NCBI RefSeq assembly: GCF_013426205.1
Contig: NC_089423.1
Span: forward strand, 6,014,001-6,078,000
Direction of reading: 5' to 3'
DNA from: Metarhizium brunneum
Lineage: Eukaryota > Ascomycota > Sordariomycetes > Hypocreales > Clavicipitaceae
DNA length: 64,000 bases
Below the pieces are notes generated by a model. That model was not told the DNA's origin. It made no database searches and worked only from the letters and a program-made list of their open reading frames with translations. The translations under genes were made by a program, and so were the position numbers. This document shows, in pieces, positions 24,231 through 35,691 of the stretch. Positions within the stretch are counted from its first letter, which is position 1; each line of letters starts with the position of its first letter.

Positions 24231-25915
24231 ATGACCAGCCGGTGCCGTCTCTGGATAAACGGTCGAGAGGTTGATGGACATGGTGAGCGGTACGACACCT
24301 AGCTTGCTTCAACCAGTTCCATCTCAAAATACACATGTATTAAGTTTTAACCTCATGATAGTATACCCATCGAGGATCCCGCTACCGGTGAAATAATTGC
24401 GCAGTACGTACTTCGACTCCTCATTCGGGTTATATTTGCTAATCATGTCATGGCATACTTAGAAGTGACGCCGCCAACCAACAAGATGTAGATTCGGCTG
24501 TTGAAAACGCACATCAAGTTTTCAAATCGGGGGTATGGTCGAACGCGTCGCGACATGATCGCGCCCGTGTTCTCGGAAATATCGCCGAAATCATGTGGCG
24601 AGACCTTCCAAAACTGATCCGCCTGGAAGTGAAGCAGACCGGTCGCGCCATCCGCGAAATGAAGGCCCAGATACCCTCCCTGCTTCGCTGGTTCAAGTAC
24701 TACGCCAGCGTGCTACTCACCGAAGAGCTGCCTGTTCTACCCACCGCGGGCAAATTGCACAACTGGCTGGAAAGAGTGCCCCTAGGTGTCGTCGTGCAGA
24801 TCACGCCCTTCAACCACCCTATGCTCATTGCGGTCAAGAAGCTTGCGCCAGCTCTCGCCGCGGGCAACAGCATCGTCCTGAAGCCTAGCGAATTGACGCC
24901 CATGACGAGCCTGCTTCTTGGGCAGATGTTCAAGGCGGCGGGTGTTCCAGACGGGGTGGTCAACATCCTGCCGGGATACGGAGCGGTGACGGGAAAGGCC
25001 CTCGTCAGCCACGCGCTGGTGAGAAAAGTCGACGTCACCGGCGGCACGAGTGCTGGGCAGGCCATCGGGTCCATTGTTGGAGGAAACCTCGCTCGTTATA
25101 CGGCGGAGCTGGGCGGCAAGGCCCCTCTGGTCGTCTTTGAACAGGCCAACATCGACGCGGCGGTGAACGGGATTGCATTTGCCTCCTTTATTGCCACTGG
25201 TCAGACGTGCGTCGCCGCCACTAGGATTATCGTTCAGAACAGTGTGCTGCCCACTCTCCTGGAGAAGTTGCAGCGCAAATGCGACTATATTTTGCGGAAT
25301 ATGGGTTCGCCGCTCAACGAAAGGTCCACCATGGGACCTCTCATTTCACTTCGGCAGCTTCAGAAAGTTGAAGCTCTGGTGGATGAATGTCTCAGTGAGG
25401 GAACTGGTCAAGTTCTTTGCGGTGGTCAGAGAATGACTGGGACTTCTGAGCTGGATGGCATCGATTTTGCAAAGGGATACTTCTATCCGCCGACGGTGAT
25501 TACCTGTGCTGCTGGGAAGAGCGTCACCGAGGCCAGGATATGGCGAGAAGAAGCCTTTGGACCCGTCATTGTCGTGGTCGGGTTTGATAACGAGGAGGAG
25601 GGAGTTCTTCTCGCAAATGATAGTGAATTCGGACTGGGGGCTGCCTTGTGGACACAGGATCTGAGCCAGGCCTTTCGCGTTTCCAAGCAAGTGAGCTCGG
25701 GGATTGTTTGGGTCAACACACATCATCGGAACGACCCGAGTAGTCCATGGGGCGGCGCTTCGAAATCTAGCGGCGTGGGCAGCGAGAATGGAATAGATGC
25801 CTATCACGACTACACGACAACCAAGAGCATCATCATGAATTTCGCGTCGGCTAATGAAATGTTGGCTCAAGACGACTGGTTTAGGGAGGGGGCGGGGGAG
25901 GTTCGATATGGCTAA
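24231..25915 (+). CDS. NAD(P)-dependent aldehyde dehydrogenase
   Basis: Oxidises aldehydes to acids (PF00171). Three exons, 24231-24289, 24362-24403 and 24463-25915, close to 517 residues and restore LWINGREVDGHGERIPIEDP and SDAANQQDVDSAVENAH. Motifs: PLGVVVQITPFNHPMLIAVK (cofactor site), VTGGTSAGQAIG, the catalytic Glu in AELGGKAPLVVF, the catalytic Cys in FIATGQTCVAATR, and late EEAFGPVIVVVGFDNEEE. No targeting peptide is evident, so probably cytosolic. It sits between the carboxylesterase and the SMP-30 lactonase on the same strand. Possible substrates are the aldehyde product of the amine oxidase or a sugar- or lactone-derived aldehyde; sequence alone does not decide. Confidence 0.93.
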
Positions 25916-26421
25916 TCAACCTGCTGTGAGATGTCAATTATAGCTATAGTGTTGAAGAGAACATTGAATTATAGGAGGATGCAACGCAGTCACCATCTGA
26001 GGCTTGAAAGTGGTTGTTCGTATAAACAATGAAGACAGCAAATACGGAGTAGATTGCCAGTCAATAAGCAGTGTCCAGTATTTAGACTACATGGTGACAC
26101 AGCCAGCGCCCCGGTTTAATAATACAAGGGCACACCCATCTGAATGTTTCTGGGCCATACAATCCATGTCCTCTGCCCGTCTCAATTGCCCTCATCAATG
26201 CATGCGGCAAATGAGGCGGACAGAAAGCCGAGTTGCCGCTGCCCCACCACAGCCCACCTTCCCTTTGTCTCACATGGGGCTATCGGCTTTCAGGCGACGT
26301 CGTATGATGCTGTTTGCATGCTTTGACTACGTAAATAGACGGTTTCAATTCCCAACGTCCTTGCCTTGTGCTAATTTCTATATCTGTAACATTTGACCCA
26401 GTCAATCCGATCGAATCAGCA
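25916..26421. other. Intergenic, ALDH 3' flank and lactonase promoter
   Basis: About 500 bp. It contains TACGGAGTA at 26043-26051, 371 bp before the lactonase ATG. No gene seen. Confidence 0.5.
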
Positions 26422-27476
26422 ATGGCGGCGTATCCTTCGGCATTCGTCGTCTTTGACGAGCTTGTCAAAGACCTCTTTGGATCATCGCCAACCCTAGACC
26501 TGCTGCATGAACACGCCGAATACCCATTTGCGCACGAAGCCGGCGTCTTCATTCAGGAAGACAACTCCCTGTTCATCACCAGCAACCAGTTCACGGATCC
26601 CAAGACCAAAAACCGCCGTATTCAAATCACCCGCGTCCAGCTTCCCAAGAATGGCGACGACAGCGTCCAGTGTCAGGAAATCCACCCAGACCAGGTTCCC
26701 ATGGCCAACGGCGGTGTCAACTACAAGGACGGCATACTCTTCTGTGCTCAGGGAAACCAAGGTGGTCCAGGCGGCCTGGCCTTTATGGAGTCGAAGCCGC
26801 CGTACAAGTCGCATCTCATGCTCAGCTCCTTCTACGGCCGGGATTTCAACTCGCTAAACGATGTAGTCGTTCACTCAGACGGCTCGATTTGGTTCACAGA
26901 TCCAATCTACGGCTTCGAACAAGGCATCCGCCCAAAACCCAGGCTGCCGTGCCAGGTGTACCGATTCGATCCGGACCGGAACGCGGTTCGTGCAGTGGCA
27001 GACGGCTTCGGGCGACCAAACGGCATCTGCTTCAGCCCCGACGAGAAAATAGTCTACATCACAGATACAGACTGGATCCACGGGGACGGGACAACTGATG
27101 AGTTTCGCGCTTCGCACATGTAAGACACACACACACACATATATATGCTATTCCTGACTCCGTTCCCAGCTATGCATTCGATCTTGTCAACTACTCCGGC
27201 CAGCCGTTCCTCACCAACAGGCGCCTGTTCGCTATGGCGGACACCGGCATCCCCGATGGTATAAAATGCGATGTCTACGGCAACGTTTACAGCGGATGCG
27301 GCGACGGAGTCAACATTTGGTCGCCGGGCGGTGTTTTACTAGGGAAGATTCTCTTGGAGGGCGGAGCAGCCAACTTTTGTTTCGGGCGCGATGGCGAGAT
27401 GTTTATTTTGAACGAGCACCGCTTGTGGAGGGCTCAGCTGGGTTCTTCTACAAAGGGCGCACTGCTGGGAATTTAG
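26422..27476 (+). CDS. SMP-30/gluconolactonase-like lactonase
   Basis: Six-bladed propeller hydrolase of the SMP-30/gluconolaconase/LRE family (PF08450), opening sugar or other lactones with a bound divalent metal. Exons 26422-27119 and 27170-27476 flank a 50-nt intron that contains (AC)n then (AT)n, and give 334 residues. Family blocks: EAGVFIQEDNSLFITSN, PMANGGVNYKDGILFCAQGN, metal-site Asn/Asp in FNSLNDVVVHSDGSIWFTDP, GFGRPNGICFSPDEKIVYIT and DGIKCDVYGNVYSGCGDG. An in-frame extension to GTG at 26368 is rejected because the first ATG is 26422 (MAAYPSAFVVFDE). No signal peptide, so likely cytosolic. The ALDH-lactonase neighbourhood matches oxidative sugar or lactone breakdown (inference). 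Confidence 0.9.
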
Positions 27477-27669
27477 TGAAAGGGGCTGATAACAAAAGAT
27501 TGTTTATTCATGCCTACTTTTGTTCCCCTCAGCTCCGTGACCCCCTGCATGTATGTGTACAAGCCATAGCGCCCTGAATGCCTGTTCCGAACAACATTTT
27601 GATCCCTAGCGTCCCGTCCGAAGTTTGTTCTTGCTGAATCGTAAAGGCAAAATTGCAGTGGTTCTCGTG

Positions 27670-28035
27670 TTACGTTCCCTTGTCCTTGGTCGGTTTCTTC
27701 GTTTTGATGCACCTGCTCACGCTGTCGTATGAGATCTTGCCGGCAGGGCGATTCTTCTTCTGCGCGGCAATCATGTTTCGGAACGTGTCTTGTAATTCAC
27801 CCACAAAGCCTCTCATTTCGGCCTCGGATAACTTGTTCTGCTTTGCTTCTTTGTTCTTGCTTGCTTCTCCTTCGAGAACGTTGCAGATTGTTTTGGCTAG
27901 TTCCTTTCGGCGGTTCTCGTCCGGATCGCGGTGTCCCTCCCATCCGTCCATGACGTCTCCGAGCAATTCCTTGACTTTTAGTGTGACGTTGCTGTAGCAG
28001 CTGTCAAATATTTTGAGCTCATGATCCCATTCCAT
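27670..28035 (-). CDS. Small charged hypothetical protein
   Basis: A 121-residue protein of unknown function, strongly charged and predicted helical: MEWDHELKIFDSCYSNVTL, a middle rich in Lys/Glu (RKELAKTICNVLEGEASKNK) and a basic tail ending in KTKKPTKDKG. No signal peptide or membrane segment. I prefer the ATG at 28035 to the in-frame ATG at 28209, because a TATA box (GAATATAAAG, minus strand, 28188-28197) lies between them and the sequence from there to 28035 looks like a C/A-rich fungal 5' leader. It is convergent with the lactonase, whose stop is 190 bp away. Confidence 0.5.
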   Translation of the reverse strand: MEWDHELKIFDSCYSNVTLKVKELLGDVMDGWEGHRDPDENRRKELAKTICNVLEGEASKNKEAKQNKLSEAEMRGFVGELQDTFRNMIAAQKKNRPAGKISYDSVSRCIKTKKPTKDKGT

Positions 28036-28186
28036 GATGTGAAGTTGTTCCTGGGTAATTCTGGTGTCGTGGGGTGGTTTTGCTCTTTGGTTGTTGTGAT
28101 GTGACTGTTCGCTAATGAGTTGGAGTGGGTTCGCGAGTCGGTAGTGGTGCCGACAGAATAGGAATATTGCGGGAGAAAGTGGAAGG

Positions 28187-28197
28187 ACTTTATATTC
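28187..28197 (-). promoter_or_regulatory. TATA box upstream of small charged protein
   Basis: GAATATAAAGT read on the minus strand, about 155 bp before the ATG at 28035 and followed by a C/A-rich leader. It favours the shorter protein start. Confidence 0.45.
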
Positions 28198-28209
28198 TCC
28201 TGATGGCAT

Positions 28210-28836
28210 GTGAAACTCGAAAGAACTAAAGACTGAACATGGACCTTGGGGATGTCAGCAAAGGCGAGTGAACAATGCGGCGACAATGGCTCATCTCACC
28301 AACGGTGTAAGCGGAGGTGAGGCATGAACTGTGCGTTGCCGCCCATGCATCCTGAATATGTTTTATTCATGTGCCGCAGTGAGCATGACCAGTCACAGGG
28401 CCATTTCTCTTCATTCGTTTCCAAGTGATGCGCTGCACCATTTCTGCTTGGTAAACGGGCAAGTTGCCGCAACTTGACCTGTCGAGCACCGGCAAGCCAT
28501 TACTTAGACTGGAGTGCATCATTTTGAACACAGGACAACTGTATAGTTGCACTTTCAGGTATCTTTAATTGGAAATTCCTTGATAGAATAAACACAGCCG
28601 TCTAACCGTCGCGCATGAGTCACTCTGGCCATGATTCACTCAACACGCAGCCGTTGGTTTGACCACGTTGCAACACAATGCGAACACAGCGCTACCAATT
28701 TCACATAGGAAGAGGAGCAAACGGACATTGACAACTAAAAAAGATAAAAAAGCCAATCGAACCATGAGCTCAATTAAAAAGAAGCGCACCAGGACTACAA
28801 AACTTTTGTGTGTAGTTGGCAAAAGGCAAAAAGAAT
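28210..28836. other. Intergenic between small protein and tRNA
   Basis: About 600 bp without a gene. The end holds the pol III terminator of the minus-strand tRNA. Confidence 0.5.
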
Positions 28837-28941
28837 GTTCCCGCGGGGGGTCGAACCCCGGACCTTGACATTTCTACCATAGAACCAAAGAATAATCCTT
28901 AGACTATAAGAGTCACGCGGTAACCACTCCGCTACGGGAAC
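28836..28941 (-). tRNA. Intron-containing tRNA, anticodon read as UAU (Ile)
   Basis: On the minus strand: acceptor GTTCCCG/CGGGAAC (7 pairs), D stem GCGG/CCGC with loop AGTGGTTA, T arm CGGGG-TTCGACC-CCCCG, discriminator A (28836). Removing a 33-nt intron after position 37 gives exactly the canonical 72-nt body. The anticodon stem TGACT/TGTCA pairs 4 of 5 (a T-T mismatch at 31-39), with loop C-T-TAT-A and anticodon UAU. The T-run just past the 3' end on the minus strand (TTCTTTTT) is a pol III terminator. The tRNA call is solid; the amino acid identity is less so because of the mismatched pair next to the loop. Confidence 0.8.
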
Positions 28942-29387
28942 GAATGGCGATGCTCGTTCCGATTTGATCCTAATTTGTATTATAACCCCTAGCTAACGCT
29001 GACTAATGAATTAGCTCCGAAAGGACGCGCAACCACAACCTGACGACTACGTACTACGGTGAACAAGGGCAATCTAACGAAGAGATTTTGAAACTTGAAC
29101 GTTTTATTTATGACGTGGTCTTTGTCCACTTTTGATCAAGTTGTCACGCGCAGGCAATTGGGGCGAGAGTACAGAAAACATGAATCAGTTCTAGCGGTGA
29201 AGTGGCGACGAATCACGATGACAAGTTACAACAGAGCAACACGGGGAAACATGGATGTCGGATATTCATGACGCAAGTTACATATTGCTACCTAGCTACC
29301 TAGCTATCTAGCTGTGACATGCCAGCTAAACATGCAAGACGTTATGGTCTTTACTGCAGAGTCTGCAAAGTGTAGAGGCTGAGTAGA
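28942..29387. other. Intergenic with short tandem repeat
   Basis: No gene. It contains the imperfect tandem repeat GCTACCTA/GCTATCTA at 29287-29313. Confidence 0.5.
29287..29313. repeat. Short tandem repeat (GCTAYCTA, about 3 units)
   Basis: Three to four consecutive 8-mers GCTACCTA, GCTACCTA, GCTATCTA, then GCT. A simple-sequence tract with no coding overlap. Confidence 0.7.
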
Positions 29388-29928
29388 TCAACCCTTTCCC
29401 AAAAAGGCACCATGGAACGGAGTGGTGTGCGGCCACTCCAGGGCTATTTCGCCTGGTAGAAATTGCCATGCTCTTTGAGTTCCATCTTGGTCTTCGTTTG
29501 TTTTATCCAGTCCTAGAGTTCCGAGGTTGTTTTTCGGGGATGTCTCCACCAAATCAAGGTCGACAATGTCTACCTGCGTGTCCCTGGCGAGCTGTGCGAG
29601 ATATTTATGGCTTAAATCGCCGATGTCTTTAACGTGATGGACGGGATCCTTTCCCGCTTGAGGATTTAGGTCGATGTAGAAGAACGAAGGGGTAGGGCAA
29701 TTCGTGTAAGATGGCTTATCGGCCTGGTAAAATCCGGGACTTGGGCTTTTGAGGCATTAGTCTTCTGCTTTGAGCAACACGCACACTAGACTCACCCAGT
29801 GGGTTGTCCGTTTTTTGGGACAATCTTTCTTTGGTGTAATAAGGGGGGCAGGCCATCGGCTTTGCAATGTCCATCATGATCGTCACAGACCGTACTAGAT
29901 AGTTTCTATAAGTTTGGCTTTCATCCAT
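29388..29928 (-). CDS. Hypothetical protein, two exons, unrecognised
   Basis: I do not recognise the family. Exon 1 at 29785-29928 opens with ATG (MDESQTYRNYLVRSVTIMMD), a 61-nt intron 29724-29784 has donor GTGCGT, branch-like GACTAAT and acceptor ttaccag, and exon 2 at 29388-29723 continues in phase to a TGA; total 159 residues. Exon 2 reads FFYIDLNPQAGKDPVHHVKD, DTQVDIVDLDLVET and FLPGEIALEWPHTTPFHG, with mixed composition typical of a globular domain. There is no signal peptide, and it may be the C-terminal part of a longer protein whose 5' exons I cannot place. It neighbours the tRNA; no functional context. Confidence 0.45.
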
Positions 29929-30854
29929 CTCTGTGGTTTGGTGTCACGCCTCATACTTTTGGTCAAAGTAGCTCCATCCTTGAGCCGACTACCTCGACGT
30001 AGACTCGTGGGCCTTTAAGTGCGGCCTACCCGTTTGTTCAAATACCTACACGCTAGGTCGACGAAAAGTTGAGGAAATAATATGGGCTGTAGATTATTAC
30101 TGACGCCCAATAAACGGTATGTGCAGTCACAAGCTGTGTTGAAGACGTGTAGGCAGGACAGTGAGAGCTTATCCTTGTCAACTTTGACCGAGTTGCACCA
30201 AAGGCGTTGCATTTATCAATACCATCAACGAACACCATTGGTACTCGAAGTGTGCTTGGAATATTGTGTGAAGACGCACCATGGTATTGCCACCAAAAGA
30301 GAGAGTGTCACAGAGATCCTTGGCCCTTTGAGTTCGTATGTCGCTCAAGATGAAATGCACCCGTAGCCAACGGTGGCGTCTCTGCTCCGCATATATACTT
30401 TATGGCGTATACACTTGGCGTATATTTTCCTCTTAGCTTTGTATTTGTCATTACATTAATTTGCACAAGCCCGTTTGCTTAGGGGTAGAATTCGGGCCTG
30501 TTGGCTGAACAGAGACTAACACGGAGGAAGCTTCAACCGGGTTTGTCACAATTTGCAGCCATCAATCGCCTTGAACAGTATATTGGTACCAATTTTTAAG
30601 TTGGCCAGCTGGCGTCCAATTTGCAAGTTGCAAGCTAGATTGAACTTAGTATATATAGGCCAGACTTATTCATAAAAAGGGCCGAGTAGGCGACTCACTC
30701 GTTGGCATGGACATAATTAAGCCCAAGGAAGCCCAATCTTCTCAATGCATTCTGTTCAACTGATTCAAACCAAACATTCTACCTCTTACTGTGGCTAACA
30801 ACAGTCTCATTTTGCGTGTGGCCTTTGTCCAAGGCAAACAACACGCCCCTCACC
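29929..30854. other. Intergenic, promoter of F-box gene
   Basis: Over 900 bp. TATATATAGG near 30649 and a C/A-rich leader before the ATG at 30855 belong to the F-box gene. Open frames around 30050-30370 on both strands lack support. Confidence 0.5.
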
Positions 30855-32695
30855 ATGGCTTACAATCCTCCCAGACGCAGGCAAGATCTACCTTCTATGC
30901 CCGAGATTGTTCAAAATATTATCAGAAACGTCGACAACCTTCCAGATATTTTGAACTGTGCCTGCGTCAACAGGATTTGGCATGTGGAAGCGTTGAGGCG
31001 GCTCTATGAAGGATCTATTCATGACATGCGATTCCGTACACCTGACACGACCTCACTCAATTATCTGTTGGAGGCATCACGGGAACGCTTCACCCAAAAC
31101 ATGAAGTTTGTGAAGCACCTCTTGGTCTGTCCGCAAACACCCGGAGACGATAGTTCTAGCAGCAGACACGATCAAGCGACAGGCTTTGAGACAGGCCATG
31201 CGGCGCGACTCCCTGCGCCTGCGCTGCTTCCTCAACCTCGAGGAAGGCGTCATACCAGTCTCGTCATCCCCTTCGAGCTCATGCGCCAAGATTGGCCGTT
31301 GCTTGCGGACCTCCTTCCCGCTCCTACAGTTGAGTTCCTGGCTATTAATCACGGCTATTGCCAACTCGTTGCACCTCGGTTTGCTTCTGTTGTGAGTTTG
31401 CTTCGAGACCGCCTTTGCTCTCGCAAGGTCGTGGCTAATACTAGCAGCAGGATAGACTTTCAAATCTCAAAGCTCTCACCATCTACCCGTCCAGATTCAC
31501 CGCCGACGTTGACAGTCTTTGTAGATTGTTAGACAGGTGTAGTCTACAATTCTTCCATTACTCGGCCCCTGCCCCTTCCGCAGCAAACAACGTAGCCATG
31601 CCTGATGCGACGAGGATACTTGAACACATTCGACGGCATGGAAATCTCAAGGCGTTGGTACTGAATACGGCGCGTTCCCCCTGGGTGCCTTCAGGGCCTG
31701 CAGGCAGCGCATCCGAGGCAGCAAACCAGCAAACTCCATGGCCACGGCTGAAGTTGTTGCACCTCTCAAGTTGCACCGAATATTGGCTGAGAGAGCTACG
31801 GAAATTCACCGACTTGACATCTCTTCACTTGGGGCTGCCGGCAGCATATACCCCGGACATGGGCAAACGCATAGGCGACGCTATTATCCCGTGCCGGCAT
31901 CTACAAGATATCAGTTTTGAACTTTGGGCGCTTGAAGATTTAAACCTCATCCTTGAGCTTGCTCGCGCCTGTCCGCTGTTACGGGGTGTCACTATTCGGC
32001 TCGATAACTTTATAGTGATTCCCCAGCTTACGAAATCCTTCCTGTTCGATCTGTTGCGCGAGCTTCCTCGACTAGAGCTCCTTGACATCCTTTATCGAGG
32101 TTTAAGCTTTTGTATAAATGGATCAGACCTTGCAAACATTTCACTCTACTGCCCGCGGTTACAAGTCCTTTTGCTGCCTTGGGTTACATTATTCCTCTGT
32201 CACTCGGATATAACCCGGTGCTATCCACAAGAACGATTGGAGATTATGGAATTCAGCCGAGTGCGGTTGAGGGGTTGTTGGCGGTTGCTGACGCCAAATC
32301 GCATTCTGGCGGAGTGGCGCAGATTATTTCCCAGGCTGCGGGCGATGCAATGCGATATGGCATCTTTTAGTTTCGACGCAAACTGTGTGTCCTTCCTTTG
32401 TACTGTCAGACGTAGTAGGACTGGAGCGTCAACAGAGAATGAGTCCGATCATGGTGCCGATGAGGACATGACCGACAACACGCAAGTGGGCTTCCCTCTT
32501 GGCTACAGCCCTGACTGGGAATCCTTTCCTACAGATTTTGGTGCTGCTCTTGGCTATGAGGAAGAGGGTACCTTCGAAATGCATGATAGGATACGGCATA
32601 TGTGGCGTACTAATATCGAGCTTGAGTTGGTTGGTTGGCCGGTGGTGCCTTTGGAGTCATTCATCCACCCAAACACGCAGTCCTCAATTCCTTGA
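30855..32695 (+). CDS. F-box protein with leucine-rich C-terminal region
   Basis: A 593-residue F-box protein, expected to act as a substrate receptor of an SCF ubiquitin ligase. A classic 59-nt intron at 31392-31450 (GTGAGT...ggctaata...gcagcag) joins CQLVAPRFASV to DRLSNLKALTIYPSRF; exon 1 is 30855-31391 and exon 2 is 31451-32695. The F-box occupies about residues 14-55: MPEIVQNIIRNVDNLPDIL then CACVNRIWHVEALRRLYEGS. The remainder has repeated L-x-x-L blocks typical of LRR-like F-box proteins (LKLLHLSSCTEYWLREL, FTDLTSLHLGLP, RELPRLELLDILYRGL). Without the intron the gene looks like two overlapping open frames, and an automated call could split it. Fungal genomes carry many such lineage-specific F-box genes. 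Confidence 0.85.
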
Positions 32696-33073
32696 GGTAG
32701 GGAGGATACAGGACTGTACTGACATGTACTTCACAGGTCTGGTCAGATTTCCATCCGAAGACTCGTGTGTGTGGCTACTGTCCATGTCATATTCTATCTT
32801 GGATGGCGTTGATAGCCAAGTTGTACAGCACAGGCTTGGGACCTCCGTCGCAGCCATGTACAACTGAGAATGTCGTTTATTTGACTGGCCTTGGACTTGA
32901 AAGGCTTTACATGCTTGCGGTAAGTCACATTAGCATACTGTGAACTGTCAACATTTCTGACAAGCACACACAGGGGCGCTGCAAAAAAACTCAAAGCTTA
33001 GGCGTCTACTTCCCGCTGTAGCAGTCATAGCATATATAGTCAAATCCCATTACATTAGACGTAGCACAGTCTC
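32696..33073. other. Convergent 3' flanks, F-box gene and sugar transporter
   Basis: About 380 bp with no gene. Confidence 0.5.
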
Positions 33074-35008
33074 TCAAACACGTTCGTTTGTCCCATCAGT
33101 ACGACCGACATGTTCAACCGTAGCCAATGCCATCGACTTTTCTCCCACGGACTCGATTACATCGTCTCCTGCGAACAATCGATCAACGTCTTCCAACTCC
33201 AGCCCTTTAGTCTCTGGGAAGAAGAAGAAAATGATGGGCACCCAAGTCGCGTTGAGAATCGCGAAGATGATGTACGTCTTCCAGCCGATATTCTCAATGG
33301 CAATGGGCGTAATTTGCACAACCATCTGATTCTTGCATTAGCAAATGCTAAAAACCCATTTTCTTTCACCAAGCTCGGTCACAATACTCACATAATTGAA
33401 GATCCAGTTTGCTGCAGTGGAAATAGAAGATCCCTTCTGACGCAGCCGGAGGGGAAGAATCTCGGATCTAAGCATGGTCAGTCGCCTAACTTGTGATACC
33501 GTCATGAGCGTACTCACGGATACACCCAGACCGTGGCCTGGAACCCAATCGTGAATGCGCCTTGAAATACGAAAAGCATCACTGCGGCGCCAATGCCCGC
33601 TGAATGAGAAATGTTCGTCTCGTTCTGCACCTGGTAAATAAGGCCGGCTTGCACAGCCATGGCGGCTGCCATCAAGCTAATCATTGACACGAACTGCGCA
33701 AAGTCAGATACTTTGTTGACTGTAGCAATATGCACTGCGACATACCAAAGGCTTTCGTCCGATTCTGTCAATCAAGAACCAAGGAATAAAAGATGCCACA
33801 AAGAACCAGGTCTGTAGAAAACCAGACATGAGTGCGGACATTCTCTCATCAAAACCGATGCTCTTGGAAAACAGCGTGTTTGTATAATCTAGACGAACAA
33901 ATTAGAAACCCGGACAAGACCATTCTTGATGGACGATGGGCTTGCAGAGGACTTACAAATAACCGCATTGATTCCACCAAGCTGCTGGAAAGCTTGAATG
34001 GAGCAAGCAATCAGCAACCGGGTCTGGGACTTGACACGATCGTTTGACAACAAGTCCTTCCACGAGCCTGTACCAATCGAAGCCTCGAAGGCGACAACCT
34101 GCAAAATATTATGATGTTGCCGCTGCACCTCGGGGTCGTTGATGGAGGAGGATTTCATTCTAGCGAGAACTTGGAGGCAATCATCCGGCCGGTCGTGAGA
34201 TGCCAGCCACCTCGGCGTCTCCGGGATGAGCATCAAAATTCCCAACATTGGCAGGATACATACACATTGCAGAATAACCGGGACCCGCCAAGCGTAGCTG
34301 CTCGTATGGGAGGAGAATGCGTAATCGATCCAGTAGACGAGGAAGATGCCAAAGTTGAGGGTTGACAACTGGGCGCAGACATCTACACAGATGGTGAGCT
34401 CTTTCGTCCCGGTATTTCAGCAACTGATGAGACTTACAGACTCCCCGAGTGGCCTTGGGGCTAAACTCGGCTTGTAAAACAGGAACTGTCGAGTTGATGA
34501 TGCCCAGCCCGAGGCCGGATACGATTCGGCCGACAATGAGCTGGGCTCTGCCATAAGAGGACGCCTGCAAGACGGCACCGACAATCATGATCCAACAACC
34601 ATGTCCGATGGTCGTTCGGCGGCCGAGTCTTTCGCCAAAGATGGCCGAGAGGATTGAACCGAGGAAGCATCCCACTAGTTAATGCACGTAAGTTGCTGCT
34701 CCCAAGGTATGAGCTGCCTCCCCCCGGAGGTCTAGAACAATAGCTGACCTTCGAAAATGGCAACAATGACCCCAATCATCTTGGAGTCCGGGTAATCGAA
34801 CGAGCTGCCGAAGGCGGGAGAATTGACTATTGCACATCGGTTAGCCGCCACCGTGACTCTGCATTGCCTGTCGCGTCAGTTTTCTCCCCCGAGACTCACC
34901 CAGTCCGCCCATGAGGCCATTGTCGTATCCAATCAACATGAAACCCAGAGACGTCAATGCCGTCACAGTGAGCAGAAGAGCTCGGCCCTCCAACTCGGGC
35001 ACAGCCAT
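33074..35008 (-). CDS. MFS sugar transporter (hexose/disaccharide type)
   Basis: Twelve-helix major facilitator sugar transporter (PF00083), plasma membrane, about 520 residues in some seven exons. The start at 35008 gives MAVPELEGRALLLTVTALTS then LIGYDNGLMGGL. Signatures: GERLGRRTTIG (TM2-3 loop), IVGRIVSGLGLGIINSTVP, LIPETPRWLASHDRPDD (PESPR-type motif after TM6), QAFQQLGGINAVI, and the C-terminal FFPETKGLELEDVDRLFAG. The protein ends at 33074. Substrate specificity cannot be read. It shares a 683-bp divergent promoter with the SDR gene, so the two may be co-regulated, possibly by the Zn2Cys6 protein 4 kb away (inference). Confidence 0.93.
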
Positions 35009-35691
35009 GGCTGAAGGCAAAAAGGGGTGGAACAATTTCAAAAACGAGGTCAGGAAATAGCCCACGAATACCAAGGGAGGAGGTATGTTGCAAAAAGAAA
35101 AGAAGAAAAAAATTCTCCAACAAGCTTTGTGCAAAAAGAGAATTCTGCGGCTTCTACACAGGATTCCAATGCATATGTATACGCATACATGTATGTGTAT
35201 GCATGCAAGGCAAATCGTATGAGATTTTGTGGAGAATCCGGGGCACCCACGATCTCTCATATTAAGCTTCTCCAGAGAGTCCAAAGACGCTTCCATGTTT
35301 GGGGTCGCGTGGACGGTGGGCCCATCCACGTTCAAACGCCGCACCAAAAGCCGACGGCTACCGGCACCGTGGCCTCTGCGCCATCGGCCGATTTATTGGC
35401 AATATAACCTGGGTAAAATTCCTCTTGGCGGTTATTTGCCGGAATCAACCGGTACTAGTCTGGCTGCTTTCCTCGCTGCAGGGGCGCGAAACCGAGAACT
35501 CTGCGCTGCGTTTTCCGCGGTGACCCCATTTACCGAGTCAGACCACGACCCACGACAACCGTCCAGTGCCGACCACATGACCGACAAACCTGGGGACAGT
35601 TTCATGTTCTTATTGTGTGCGCCCTCCTGCGGTCGGTAGGACATGTTTTTGGAAACTCGCAAGTGAGACTACCCTTGCAGTTGTGGCTGCA
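35009..35691. promoter_or_regulatory. Divergent promoter, sugar transporter / SDR
   Basis: 683 bp between two divergent ATGs, with an A-rich tract around 35090-35115. Open frames across it are not supported. A natural place for a shared regulator binding site. Confidence 0.5.
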
